Origin: Hungatella hathewayi
GTDB lineage: Bacteria; Bacillota; Clostridia; Lachnospirales; Lachnospiraceae
NCBI GenBank assembly: GCA_025149285.1
Contig: CP102274.1
Location: 3,808,001-3,872,000 of the forward strand
DNA: 64,000 nucleotides
Direction: 5' to 3'
The position numbers and the translations under genes are program-made. Shown in pieces: positions 1 through 7,349 of this stretch (position 1 is the stretch's first letter; every line of letters begins with the position of its first letter). Under the pieces are notes generated by a model. The model was not told where the DNA came from. It made no database searches and saw only the letters and a program-made list of their open reading frames with translations.

Positions 1-672
1 CGTTAAATAAATACTGGGGGGTTCTATCTTCTTTTCTGCCAGGAAGCAGATGATGTATTTATAACTTTTTCTCTGTTCCAAAAAATCCATTATCATCTGA
101 ACAACCGTAGCAGCTTCCCAATCTACTTCATATTCACGTTCCTTGGTATACCGATATCCATAAGTTGGTATCGGTCCATTATGCTTTCCCTGTTTGGCCT
201 CTTCCATTTTGATTTTTTTATGCGCATATGAAAGCTGCATTGGATATATACCATTAATCAAATTTTTAAACTTATTTTCAAAGTCCAAACCATACGGATA
301 GTCATTACTATCGTAATCGTCATTTACCGCAATATAGCGCACTTCCAAAAATGGGAATATTTTCTCTAAATAATTTACCGTATCAATAGTATCACGTCCC
401 AAACGTGAAAAATCTTTAGTTACTACAACGATCTTATTGCCATATAAACTTCTAATTTTTTCCATCATTCTCTGGAAATCAGGACGTTCAAAATTCGCCC
501 CTGTGTAGCCATCGTCAATAAACTCCTTTACTTCATAATCTGAAAATTCGTCCTTCTCTTTTTGGAAACGCTGCAATAATCTTCGTTGATTCCCAATGCT
601 GCAGCTCTCATCGTCCCCATCCTCCTTTGAAAGACGTTCATAGAAAAACAAATATTTTTTTATCATTATCAT
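1..672 (-). CDS. Large serine recombinase, third of a set (partial)
   Basis: The reading frame is open from ATG at 672 (or 666) to the left window edge, so the protein's C-terminus lies outside. It has the resolvase catalytic domain: YERLSKEDGD with the nucleophile Ser, then DDGYTGANFERPDF and KDFSRLGRD, followed by the start of the recombinase domain (GPIPTYGYRY). It would cut and rejoin DNA at attachment sites. The ATG at 672 overlaps the TGA of the upstream recombinase gene (ATGA), which suggests translational coupling; the in-frame ATG at 666 is better spaced from the GAGGTGG Shine-Dalgarno sequence. It is the most diverged of the three by eye. Confidence 0.9.
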   Translation of the reverse strand, partial: MIMIKKYLFFYERLSKEDGDDESCSIGNQRRLLQRFQKEKDEFSDYEVKEFIDDGYTGANFERPDFQRMMEKIRSLYGNKIVVVTKDFSRLGRDTIDTVNYLEKIFPFLEVRYIAVNDDYDSNDYPYGLDFENKFKNLINGIYPMQLSYAHKKIKMEEAKQGKHNGPIPTYGYRYTKEREYEVDWEAATVVQMIMDFLEQRKSYKYIICFLAEKKIEPPSIYLT

Positions 673-2327
673 ACCACCTCGCATTCTACATCTATGTTAA
701 ATATGTCTTTAAATTTAAAGATAACCTCAATAGACGTTTTATCTACAACCCTAACTTCCGCAATCAATTCATCAATCACCTCTGCGGTGATACAAATATT
801 TCCATGAATATCCAGTAAACTCGAAATCCATTTATTCTTCATAGAATACTTCCGGACTGCATCATTAAGTTCCATATCCAGCTTTCCTTTTTTCTCGATC
901 AACTCTTCTCTTTGTTCTGAATACTGATTTTTAATTTGAAGATATTCTCTTTTATCCAAAAGTCCACCGACATAATCTTCATATATCTGCTGTTGTTTTA
1001 CCGTTATTCTCTGCAACTCATCATCTGCTATTGCCATATTCTGTTGAAATTCCCTCTTTAGTTTAGTTAGAAATATGCCTTTTTTATATAACTTTCTTTC
1101 CTTCATTGCAGCTTTTACCCATCTATCCAAGAGAACTGTTACAGCTTTCAGAATATATTTTTCATTGACAAATTGAGCTTTACAGATACTTGGAGCTATA
1201 TCATGTCCTGGGCAATGATACTCAAATCCCAACCCTTTTTTGGTCTTATACCTGTGTTGGCTCATATTTCTTCCACAAATACCACAGATTATTTTTCCGC
1301 CAAACAATCCAAGTTTCTTGTCGTTCTCTCGATTAAAATTATTTACCCACGCCTGTTTCGCAAGCTCCTGTGCTTCATCGTAAACTGATTGTCCAATGAT
1401 ACGCGGCAAAACGTTCTCATCTATGATCCACTCTTGCCGAGGGACCCTTCTGATTTTTTGGTTTTTGTAATAACTCTGCTCTGTTTTATGAGTTACCAGG
1501 CACCCTATGTAGGCCGGATTCTGAATTATTTTTGATATTGTATTACCAGTCCATAAATATTTCTCGGGATTCTTTTCTACCTTGTCTTGTTTTCCGTGTT
1601 TTATAAGATAATATGCTTGCGGACAGGGAATTCTCTCTTCATTAAGTTGCTTTGCCAGCCTAAAATATGTATATCCTTCTAAGACAAACATATTAAAAAT
1701 GCGTATCAATACAACTGCGGCCTCATCATCACGGACAAGTATCTTACTGTTTTTTTGAGAACGTGCAAATCCATACGGTGGTCTTGCTCCCCAAAACTCT
1801 CCGCTTCCTCGATTCAGTTCATGAGCCTGTGACAACTTTTTCGATGCGACCCGAGCATAATACTCATTTGCCAGATGTTTAATAATATAAATCATCCTGT
1901 CTTTGCTACAGCGCGGATCTGCGCTGTCATATGCATCATCAATACTGATAAATCTTACGTCGAGGGAAGGAAACACAACTTCCAGAAGTTCAAGAGCCTC
2001 CAGGGAGTTTCTTCCAAACCGGCTGAAATCCTTGACGATGACTGCATTGATCTTCCCGCGTTTGATATCTTGAAGCAATTCATTAAATCCGGGACGGTCG
2101 AATGTTGTTCCTGAAATGCCATCATCATAATATTCTCCCGCCAGTAAGCCGTCCTGTATATTTTTCCTGATAAAATCCCGGTTCCTCTGAAGTTGATGTA
2201 TAATAGAATCATCAATACCCACTTTGTTGCTTTTCACTGATAATCTTGCGTAGGATGCCCATCGGTTCTCTCTAAAAACAGGAGCTGATCTTTCTGCTTT
2301 AGAACTTTTTCTACTTGTTCTAGCCAC
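669..2327 (-). CDS. Large serine recombinase, second of a set
   Basis: About 550 residues. Resolvase domain with YARLSVKS (catalytic Ser), DDGISGTTFDRPGF and KDFSRFGRN; recombinase domain around GARPPYGFA; zinc ribbon CGICGRNM with a later CPGH and C; C-terminal coiled coil. The longest frame begins at GTG 2336, but that GTG lies inside the Shine-Dalgarno GGAGG (2336-2340). The next in-frame GTG at 2327, eight bases downstream, is the more likely start. This start overlaps the end of the preceding recombinase gene (TAG at 2320-2322). It probably acts with its two neighbours in integration and excision of the element. Confidence 0.9.
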   Translation of the reverse strand: MARTSRKSSKAERSAPVFRENRWASYARLSVKSNKVGIDDSIIHQLQRNRDFIRKNIQDGLLAGEYYDDGISGTTFDRPGFNELLQDIKRGKINAVIVKDFSRFGRNSLEALELLEVVFPSLDVRFISIDDAYDSADPRCSKDRMIYIIKHLANEYYARVASKKLSQAHELNRGSGEFWGARPPYGFARSQKNSKILVRDDEAAVVLIRIFNMFVLEGYTYFRLAKQLNEERIPCPQAYYLIKHGKQDKVEKNPEKYLWTGNTISKIIQNPAYIGCLVTHKTEQSYYKNQKIRRVPRQEWIIDENVLPRIIGQSVYDEAQELAKQAWVNNFNRENDKKLGLFGGKIICGICGRNMSQHRYKTKKGLGFEYHCPGHDIAPSICKAQFVNEKYILKAVTVLLDRWVKAAMKERKLYKKGIFLTKLKREFQQNMAIADDELQRITVKQQQIYEDYVGGLLDKREYLQIKNQYSEQREELIEKKGKLDMELNDAVRKYSMKNKWISSLLDIHGNICITAEVIDELIAEVRVVDKTSIEVIFKFKDIFNIDVECEVV

Positions 2328-4014
2328 ACAAAACACCTCCTTCTCCTATTTGATTCAAGAAGCCTTGCATTTTGGCGTTGGGCAGTTCGTAATGAATCTG
2401 TTTGATCTTTTCTATTACTTGCCTGTATTCGTCTTCAAACCAGAATGTCACTTCCAGATTTCCCTGGGCCGTAACCTGTATGTCTTTAATAAAGCTGACC
2501 ACCAGTTTTCGGTCGAGTTCCTTGATCTGACCAAATTTCAGAAAATGTTCAATCCAGTTATTCTGTCCACAGATATTTCGGAATATATTTCTGCTCTCCT
2601 CTTCCTGATTTTCCATCAACTGTTCCAATTCTCCACAGCGCTCTGAATACTTTTTTTTCATCTGCAGATACTCCTCTTTAGTAAGAATTCCCTCTTGGAA
2701 ACTTTCGTAAAGAGACGTAGACAGTTTCAGATTCCATTGGTACTCCTTTTTTAACATTTCCATCCGGTTACTTTCTTTTTCAACTTTGCGGTCAGAAAAC
2801 GGAATTGTCTCCACATATTGTAAAATTGACTTCAAGTTTACCATCATAGAAATTTGGTGTCGGATCAGCAGAAGCATACTTTTTTTAAGCTTTGCTTCAG
2901 ATACACGGTGTGGTGAAGAACACTGCTCTTTATGATCCCTATTTGTTGAGCACACATAGTATCCGTATTCCTTCCCATTATACTTTGCAGGTTTTCTCAC
3001 AAGTGACTGATGGCAGTCCGCACATTCAAGAATACCCGAAAAAAGGTAAACCGTATCCTGCCCTGGCGCAGTCCGCGTGTCTTTTTCCAAAAGATGATTA
3101 ACAATCATAAAATCAATCCAGCTTACAATTGGCGGAATAGCCCCCTCCACAATGTCCCACTCTTCCTCAGTCTTATATATTGTTTTATGTACCTTAAAAT
3201 TGGGAGTTGTGGTTTTTCCCTGAACCAATATTCCCACGTAGGCAATATTACATAGTATCCGCCCCACCGCCACTGCCGTCCAATGGCTGCGCTCATACAA
3301 TTTGAAGGTTGTTTTATATGGGATACCTTGTGACACCTTGTAATCTGCAGGCGGCAAAAATCCAAGGCTATCCAATCTCCTGGCTATGGCATCCTGGCTA
3401 AGACCGCATATTTTCCATGCAAAAATGTCCCGAACCACCCCAGAAGCAATAGGGTCGAGGATCAGCCTGTGACGGTCTTCCGGGTCTTTTTGGTAGCCAT
3501 AATATGCATATGCCCCAACAAAAAGCCCCTGCTCACGCATAGCTTTTAATGTGTTCCGGATACTGATGCTTGTATTTGCCGGGTAACTCTCATTTAGTAA
3601 ACTTTTAATGGGTAAAGTCAGAAAATCCTGTTTACAGGATTCATCGTCACTGTCATAGTTATCATCGATTGCTACGAAACGGATCCCCCACTCAGGGAAC
3701 CGGCGTTGGACATACCGCAGCACTTCCGTAAAGTCTCTTCCCAATCGGCTCAAGTCCTTCACTATAATACAGTCGATCATGCCCTTCTTGATCAATTCCA
3801 GCAAATTCTGAAAACCTGGGCGCTTGAAATTAGTACCGCTATATCCATCATCAATCTCCTCACCGACCAATTGGATTTCTGGATGATTTTCCTTATAACG
3901 GTTAACTATGACTCTTTGATTTTTGATACTGTCACTCTCGATTTGATCGCCATCTTCTACCGATAGGCGCAGATAAGAGTACGTTCGAAAGATATGATTA
4001 TACTTTTTAAACAT
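2320..4014 (-). CDS. Large serine recombinase, first of a set
   Basis: 564 residues, first gene of the recombinase trio in the transcription direction. Start ATG 4014 has AGGAG seven bases upstream. Domains: resolvase catalytic domain (YLRLSVEDGD with the catalytic Ser; DDGYSGTNFKRPGF; KDLSRLGRD), recombinase domain near residues 160-300 (GAYAYYGYQK), zinc ribbon CADCHQSL with a later C-C pair, and a coiled-coil tail. Large serine recombinases catalyse integration and excision of Firmicute conjugative elements. The gene follows an XRE/small-ORF/DUF6870 cassette on the same strand. Confidence 0.92.
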   Translation of the reverse strand: MFKKYNHIFRTYSYLRLSVEDGDQIESDSIKNQRVIVNRYKENHPEIQLVGEEIDDGYSGTNFKRPGFQNLLELIKKGMIDCIIVKDLSRLGRDFTEVLRYVQRRFPEWGIRFVAIDDNYDSDDESCKQDFLTLPIKSLLNESYPANTSISIRNTLKAMREQGLFVGAYAYYGYQKDPEDRHRLILDPIASGVVRDIFAWKICGLSQDAIARRLDSLGFLPPADYKVSQGIPYKTTFKLYERSHWTAVAVGRILCNIAYVGILVQGKTTTPNFKVHKTIYKTEEEWDIVEGAIPPIVSWIDFMIVNHLLEKDTRTAPGQDTVYLFSGILECADCHQSLVRKPAKYNGKEYGYYVCSTNRDHKEQCSSPHRVSEAKLKKSMLLLIRHQISMMVNLKSILQYVETIPFSDRKVEKESNRMEMLKKEYQWNLKLSTSLYESFQEGILTKEEYLQMKKKYSERCGELEQLMENQEEESRNIFRNICGQNNWIEHFLKFGQIKELDRKLVVSFIKDIQVTAQGNLEVTFWFEDEYRQVIEKIKQIHYELPNAKMQGFLNQIGEGGVLCG

Positions 4015-4207
4015 AAAAACAGCTCCTAACCACTTATTAGTCAGCTGTATGACCCTCCTGAAACGGACGGCTATACACCAAATAAGTAGCAGGAACCTGC
4101 TTAATCTTTAGTTCTATTCCGCCTTTATTCTACCATGATCCAAATCAGTTGTCCATACCATCTAACATAATCACCTACTTTTTATTTTTTCTCATTTGTG
4201 TTCTTAT

Positions 4208-4465
4208 TCAAATCTCTGCTTTTTCCACTAAATTTTCGATAATATCAGATAGTGTTTTCCCTGTATTTGAATAAGCAACTTTTATTTTCATATTTCCCAC
4301 CCGAAAAAAATATGGATTGATTCCACTTTCCAACAGCATTTTAATGCGCTTTTCTTTGGGCTGGGAAGTATCAACTCTTATACTGTTCAAATCCACCAAT
4401 GTATTTGGATCCATCTGATCTATACTTATATTTTGTAATTCTTCTAATTCTTCAACGGTCAGCAT
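4208..4465 (-). CDS. DUF6870-like mobile-element protein
   Basis: 85 residues beginning MLTVEELEELQ, with the pattern DPNTLVDLNSIRVDTSQPKEKR and then a glycine/aromatic core and an acidic C-terminus. From memory this resembles small conserved proteins (DUF6870) found beside recombinases and regulators in clostridial integrative elements. Start ATG has GGAG upstream and lies 12 bases after the stop of the 48-residue ORF, so the genes look co-transcribed. Its biochemical function is unknown. The family name is from recall and could not be tested. Confidence 0.65.
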   Translation of the reverse strand: MLTVEELEELQNISIDQMDPNTLVDLNSIRVDTSQPKEKRIKMLLESGINPYFFRVGNMKIKVAYSNTGKTLSDIIENLVEKAEI

Positions 4466-4477
4466 TTTTAACTCCTA

Positions 4478-4624
4478 TTAACTTATAATAAGCACAATTA
4501 CAAAGACAATAATTGAATTAAACATAAATGCCAAGTCAATTAGAAAAAAATGGGCCACCAATATATGTATTCTTTCATCTTGTTCTCCTTTAATGCCAAA
4601 AATGTCATGATCATAACATATCAT
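4478..4624 (-). CDS. Small single-pass membrane ORF, 48 aa
   Basis: An ORF sits between the XRE gene and the DUF6870-like gene on the same strand. It starts at ATG 4624, just after the XRE stop, and ends at 4480. The N-terminal half is charged and polar (around KGEQDERIH) and the C-terminal half is a strongly hydrophobic segment rich in Ile, Val and Phe, predicted as one membrane span. No clear Shine-Dalgarno sequence precedes the start, so translation may depend on coupling. Function is not recognised. It could be a chance ORF, though its fit between two co-oriented genes argues for it. Confidence 0.4.
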   Translation of the reverse strand: MICYDHDIFGIKGEQDERIHILVAHFFLIDLAFMFNSIIVFVIVLIIS

Positions 4625-4634
4625 TATCCAGTTA

Positions 4635-4991
4635 TTATTTTCCGCTTGCAGTAAGTCCAGTTTTTATCATATTTTCTTTCATACTTACAGCCATATTCAA
4701 TAAAAAGGCCACTTCTCTTCCGGAACAGTCTTTAATGATCTCCATAAAATCCGAAATATATTTTTTCGTTTCTTTCCCATCATCTGCCCCTGCAACAAAA
4801 ACCGGATATACATCTAATGCCTGTAATACATTTAAATATGACTCCATACTTAAATTTCTTAGGCCATTCTCTACTTTGCTCATATGATTTGCCGAAACGC
4901 CTGCTAATTCTGCAAGTTTTTCTATTGTAAGTCCTTTTGTCTCTCGCACTAACCGGATATTTTGGGCAATATCAAAACTGTTAAGTATCAT
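4635..4991 (-). CDS. XRE-family transcriptional regulator of the element
   Basis: 118 residues. N-terminal helix-turn-helix of the XRE/Cro type at about residues 8-62 (IAQNIRLVRETKGLTIEKL, then AGVSANHMSKVENG), followed by a short helical C-terminus without a recognised domain. Start ATG 4991 has AAGGAGG upstream. It heads the cassette that leads into the recombinase genes and is therefore the likely repressor or timing regulator of excision. It is clearly related to the XRE protein at 6444-6860: same layout, with parallel motifs SHLSKFEAGSRN and NHMSKVENGLRN. Confidence 0.85.
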   Translation of the reverse strand: MILNSFDIAQNIRLVRETKGLTIEKLAELAGVSANHMSKVENGLRNLSMESYLNVLQALDVYPVFVAGADDGKETKKYISDFMEIIKDCSGREVAFLLNMAVSMKENMIKTGLTASGK

Positions 4992-5193
4992 ATCCCTCTG
5001 TTCCTCCTTTTCATTTGGTAGTATTTTACAGTATTAAAGTATATTTTAAAATGGACTGGCTGGAATAATTCTACATGAATTTTCCCTAAAATTATCCATT
5101 TCAGTTTTTTTGCTATATAACGACACTTTTTTCGTGCAAAAATATCCGATCAGCCTTCCAATCCTTTGATTTACATTTATGGTAAATAATCCC

Positions 5194-5258
5194 ATACACA
5201 AAAAAACGCCAGGCGTAATAACCATTTGGCTGCTACGCCTAACGTTTCTTTGTGTATA
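5194..5258. repeat. Long imperfect inverted repeat, possible bidirectional terminator
   Basis: Outer arms ATACACAAA and TTTGTGTAT enclose AACG/CGTT and an inner AGGCGTA/TACGCCT pair, giving a hairpin of about 65 bases with A-rich and T-rich flanks on both sides. It lies 200 bases upstream of the XRE gene, between the integrative-element cassette and decayed DNA. It could be a two-way terminator or a small palindromic element. No second copy was noticed in the window. Confidence 0.5.
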
Positions 5259-5439
5259 ATTTATCTGTCTGCCTGAGATGCTTCAAAAGCGGCTGTCCAC
5301 TGCCTGACAAAATCTTTAGCTAAACCGTTGGCTCCGAATATCCGTGTAAACGGTATAGCTCCTGCCTCCATTTTCCAATACTTGCACTTAGAGGCACCGA
5401 CAGTGGTAAACTAGAAAAGTGTATGATCATTTCGCATTT

Positions 5440-5640
5440 TTGAAAGCAGGAAAAAGTGGAAGCAGAGGATATCGTGCTTAAAAAGGCAGACTTTAAGGAC
5501 TGGGAGGCGATGTACCAAAACGTTTGGTCAAGACCGGAGACCACTCTGTTTATGCAATCGTGGGTTTTCTGATACTCTATCGTTTTTCGTATCCGTTCTA
5601 TCGCCTTTGTCTCATCTGTTGTGATATTCCACGTCAATTG
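5440..5640 (+). pseudogene. GNAT acetyltransferase remnant with an internal inversion
   Basis: The plus strand to about 5557 reads EDIVLKKADFKDWEAMYQ, then NVWSRPETTLFMQ, typical of the N-terminal half of a GNAT-family acetyltransferase. The expected next part is found on the minus strand of 5557-5637, reading WNITTDETKAIERIRKT and IEYQKTHD. Together these give a continuous GNAT order only if that ~80-bp piece is turned round. The related GNAT pseudogene at 46948-47379 has both parts in normal order (NVWSRSEAALYMQ, then RKTIEYQKN). The rest of the gene is missing. It is not functional. Confidence 0.65.
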
Positions 5641-5649
5641 TTGATACAA

Positions 5650-5940
5650 TCAGTGCAGAATAGCATATTTGCTAAAAAGGCTTTTAGAAGACGAAGGAAA
5701 AAGATGGTAGTGACATGGGAAAACAGTTGTACTGGCCCTCAACTATATGGTGGAGGCTATAGTAAAATGACTGCTTGACAGATTGATGCTGACAGCCCGA
5801 GATTTTCAAATAACAGAGTTACCTGCAGCGGCTCCGCTGACTGTGCGCTGACTCTTAATCCGCAGGAGTACAGAATCAGGAGGGCACTGAAACCGTTTGA
5901 CATCGGATATCAGCCTACCGATATGATTATGAAAAAATAA
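5650..5940 (+). other. Decayed coding remnants
   Basis: No intact gene. The plus strand has short coding-like pieces with stops between them. The last reads LTLNPQEYRIRRALKPF and ends IMKK at the TAA at 5938-5940, directly before a strong terminator, as the 3' end of a former gene would. The gene is not recognised. Confidence 0.35.
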
Positions 5941-5988
5941 GCAAGGAGCAGCTTTCTATGCTTGGAGGCTGCTCCTTGCTTTTCTATT
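5939..5988 (+). terminator. Rho-independent terminator
   Basis: Perfect 12-bp stem, GCAAGGAGCAGC (5941-5952) with GCTGCTCCTTGC (5968-5979), followed by TTTTCTATTT. It is oriented for plus-strand transcription and follows a coding remnant ending at 5940. Confidence 0.8.
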
Positions 5989-6049
5989 TCAGAGTGGAAG
6001 CTCTATTCTTACACTTAATCCATGCGAGACAGCACTGAAAAAACATGCT

Positions 6050-6414
6050 TCAGCCTCCAACAAAAACACTTATCTTGTAGCCATCTGGATTGTGTACAAT
6101 ACTGTTGCATATCAGATTGCTTAACATTCGTTGCAATAATGAGCTATCGCCGTTCAGTATATCATCAAAAGCACATTCGTAATAAATGCAACAACACCGA
6201 TCATTACTGGCTGTATATATCGTACAGTAATGGAGAAGTAATAATTGACAGCACTTCTCTGTGGTAATCCGATTACCAAAAGTCCATCGCTTCGTTTCCA
6301 GACATGGATTGGGTAATCTTCAAGATATCAGCGGCTGAACATGGCAATAGCGGGTTGTAGATATTTCGCGTGCTCAACTGAGTCTACCCGACGCATAATG
6401 AAAAGTGTCGCCAT
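6050..6414 (-). pseudogene. Sensor histidine kinase remnant
   Basis: Starts with AAAGGAG and ATG 6414 (MATLFIMRRVDSVEHAKY), is interrupted by TGA after a serine-arginine pair, and continues in frame YLEDYPIHVWKRSDGLLV and then a membrane-like stretch. After a frame change it reads DILNGDSSLLQRM, then LSNLICNSIVHNPDGYKI, which is the N-box region of a histidine-kinase ATPase domain. The HisKA and later ATPase motifs are missing. The ATPase piece resembles the same region of the kinase at 63152-64000 (NILGNSIRHNEDG). It follows the XRE gene at 6444 on the same strand. Confidence 0.6.
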
Positions 6415-6443
6415 ATTAATGACTCTCCTTTAGCGAAATGACA

Positions 6444-6860
6444 TCATGAAGCCCATTCCCTAGACAACTTATCATTTGAACAGGTATTGCGTGGAAATCT
6501 GACCTTTTTCTTTTCTTCATCTGATTTTAATTTATTTATATTATCCTTCATGGATTCCAACATGTCCATGAAAAATCTTAATTCAACCTCGGAACACTCT
6601 TTTATTAAACATATAAAACGCTCCAACAACTCCACATGCCTCTCAATTCGTTCTACTTCTGATAACAAAACAGGAACAGCTCCTAATGCTTCCAGAATCC
6701 TTGTATATGTTTTCATTCCAATGTTTCTGGAGCCAGCTTCAAACTTACTCAGATGGCTTTGAGATATTCCTGCTAATTCTGCTAGTTCTTCTTGTGTCAT
6801 TCCTTTTTGCTCACGTAATTTTCTAATGTTTTCTGCAATAGAACGAATATAATCCTTCAT
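6444..6860 (-). CDS. XRE-family transcriptional regulator
   Basis: 138 residues. XRE helix-turn-helix at about residues 6-60 (IAENIRKLREQKGMTQEEL, then AGISQSHLSKFEAGSRN), then a helical segment (EVERIERHVELLERF) and a basic C-terminal tail. Start ATG 6860 has AAAGGAG seven bases upstream. It is a paralogue of the regulator at 4635-4991 and probably marks the remains of another element of the same kind. Neighbouring DNA is decayed, so its targets are not evident. Confidence 0.8.
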   Translation of the reverse strand: MKDYIRSIAENIRKLREQKGMTQEELAELAGISQSHLSKFEAGSRNIGMKTYTRILEALGAVPVLLSEVERIERHVELLERFICLIKECSEVELRFFMDMLESMKDNINKLKSDEEKKKVRFPRNTCSNDKLSREWAS

Positions 6861-7275
6861 AAGTCATTCTCCTTTTAGTCATTCAATGAGTGTATTCCGT
6901 ATTATGGCATCTATGCCTGTCATGATACCGTTTCCATATATATGTACTATCAAATTTTCCCTACATACATCTTTTGTAATAAGTACTTTCATCACATCTG
7001 GTCACCCCCATGCCACATATGTAGTTTTCTTCTCTGGCACTAATGTTTTCTACAAGAACCAGGACTGGTTTTAATTAATGATACCGATTATCCCATGCTG
7101 GCTGCCATAAGTATTTCTTCCATTAAACCCGCTCTTGTGGATCACGCGCCCCACTCAGGACATGCGCTGGAGATCGGTAAGTATCTCTCTTATTATCTGC
7201 TACTATGTGAATGCTGCTGCAAATTTTACGCCGTTTCTGACGAAACTGTGGTAGTTTTAATTCTCTGATATACAG
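6861..7275. other. Gene-poor stretch with one coding remnant
   Basis: No intact gene supported. A plus-strand frame at about 7063-7260 reads INDTDYPMLAAISISSIKPA, then LVDHAPHSGHALEIGKYL, and stops at TGA before the terminator at 7276. It looks like the 3' end of a lost gene of unknown family. Confidence 0.3.
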
Positions 7276-7325
7276 CTACGAATACCGCAGACTTGATTCA
7301 TCTGCGGTATTCGTAGTTTTTCTTT
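7276..7325 (+). terminator. Rho-independent terminator
   Basis: Perfect 16-bp stem, CTACGAATACCGCAGA with its complement at 7301-7316, a 9-base loop, then TTTTTCTTT. The T-tract is on the plus strand. On the minus strand the hairpin also lies just past the end of the giant gene that stops at 7350. Confidence 0.85.
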
Positions 7326-7349
7326 CCAAGTCTGCTTAAGTGTTATTCA

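Noticed and set aside
4088..4101. Short palindrome AGCAGGAACCTGCT as an attachment-site core
   Set aside because: It is only 14 bp, no second copy was seen, and it lies inside the gap between recombinase and DUF6870 genes; a weak hairpin is just as likely.
5320..5649. A 109-codon minus-strand ORF
   Set aside because: Only its first third resembles a GNAT protein; the rest is the reverse complement of the other GNAT piece and non-coding DNA. It is better explained as an inverted pseudogene segment.
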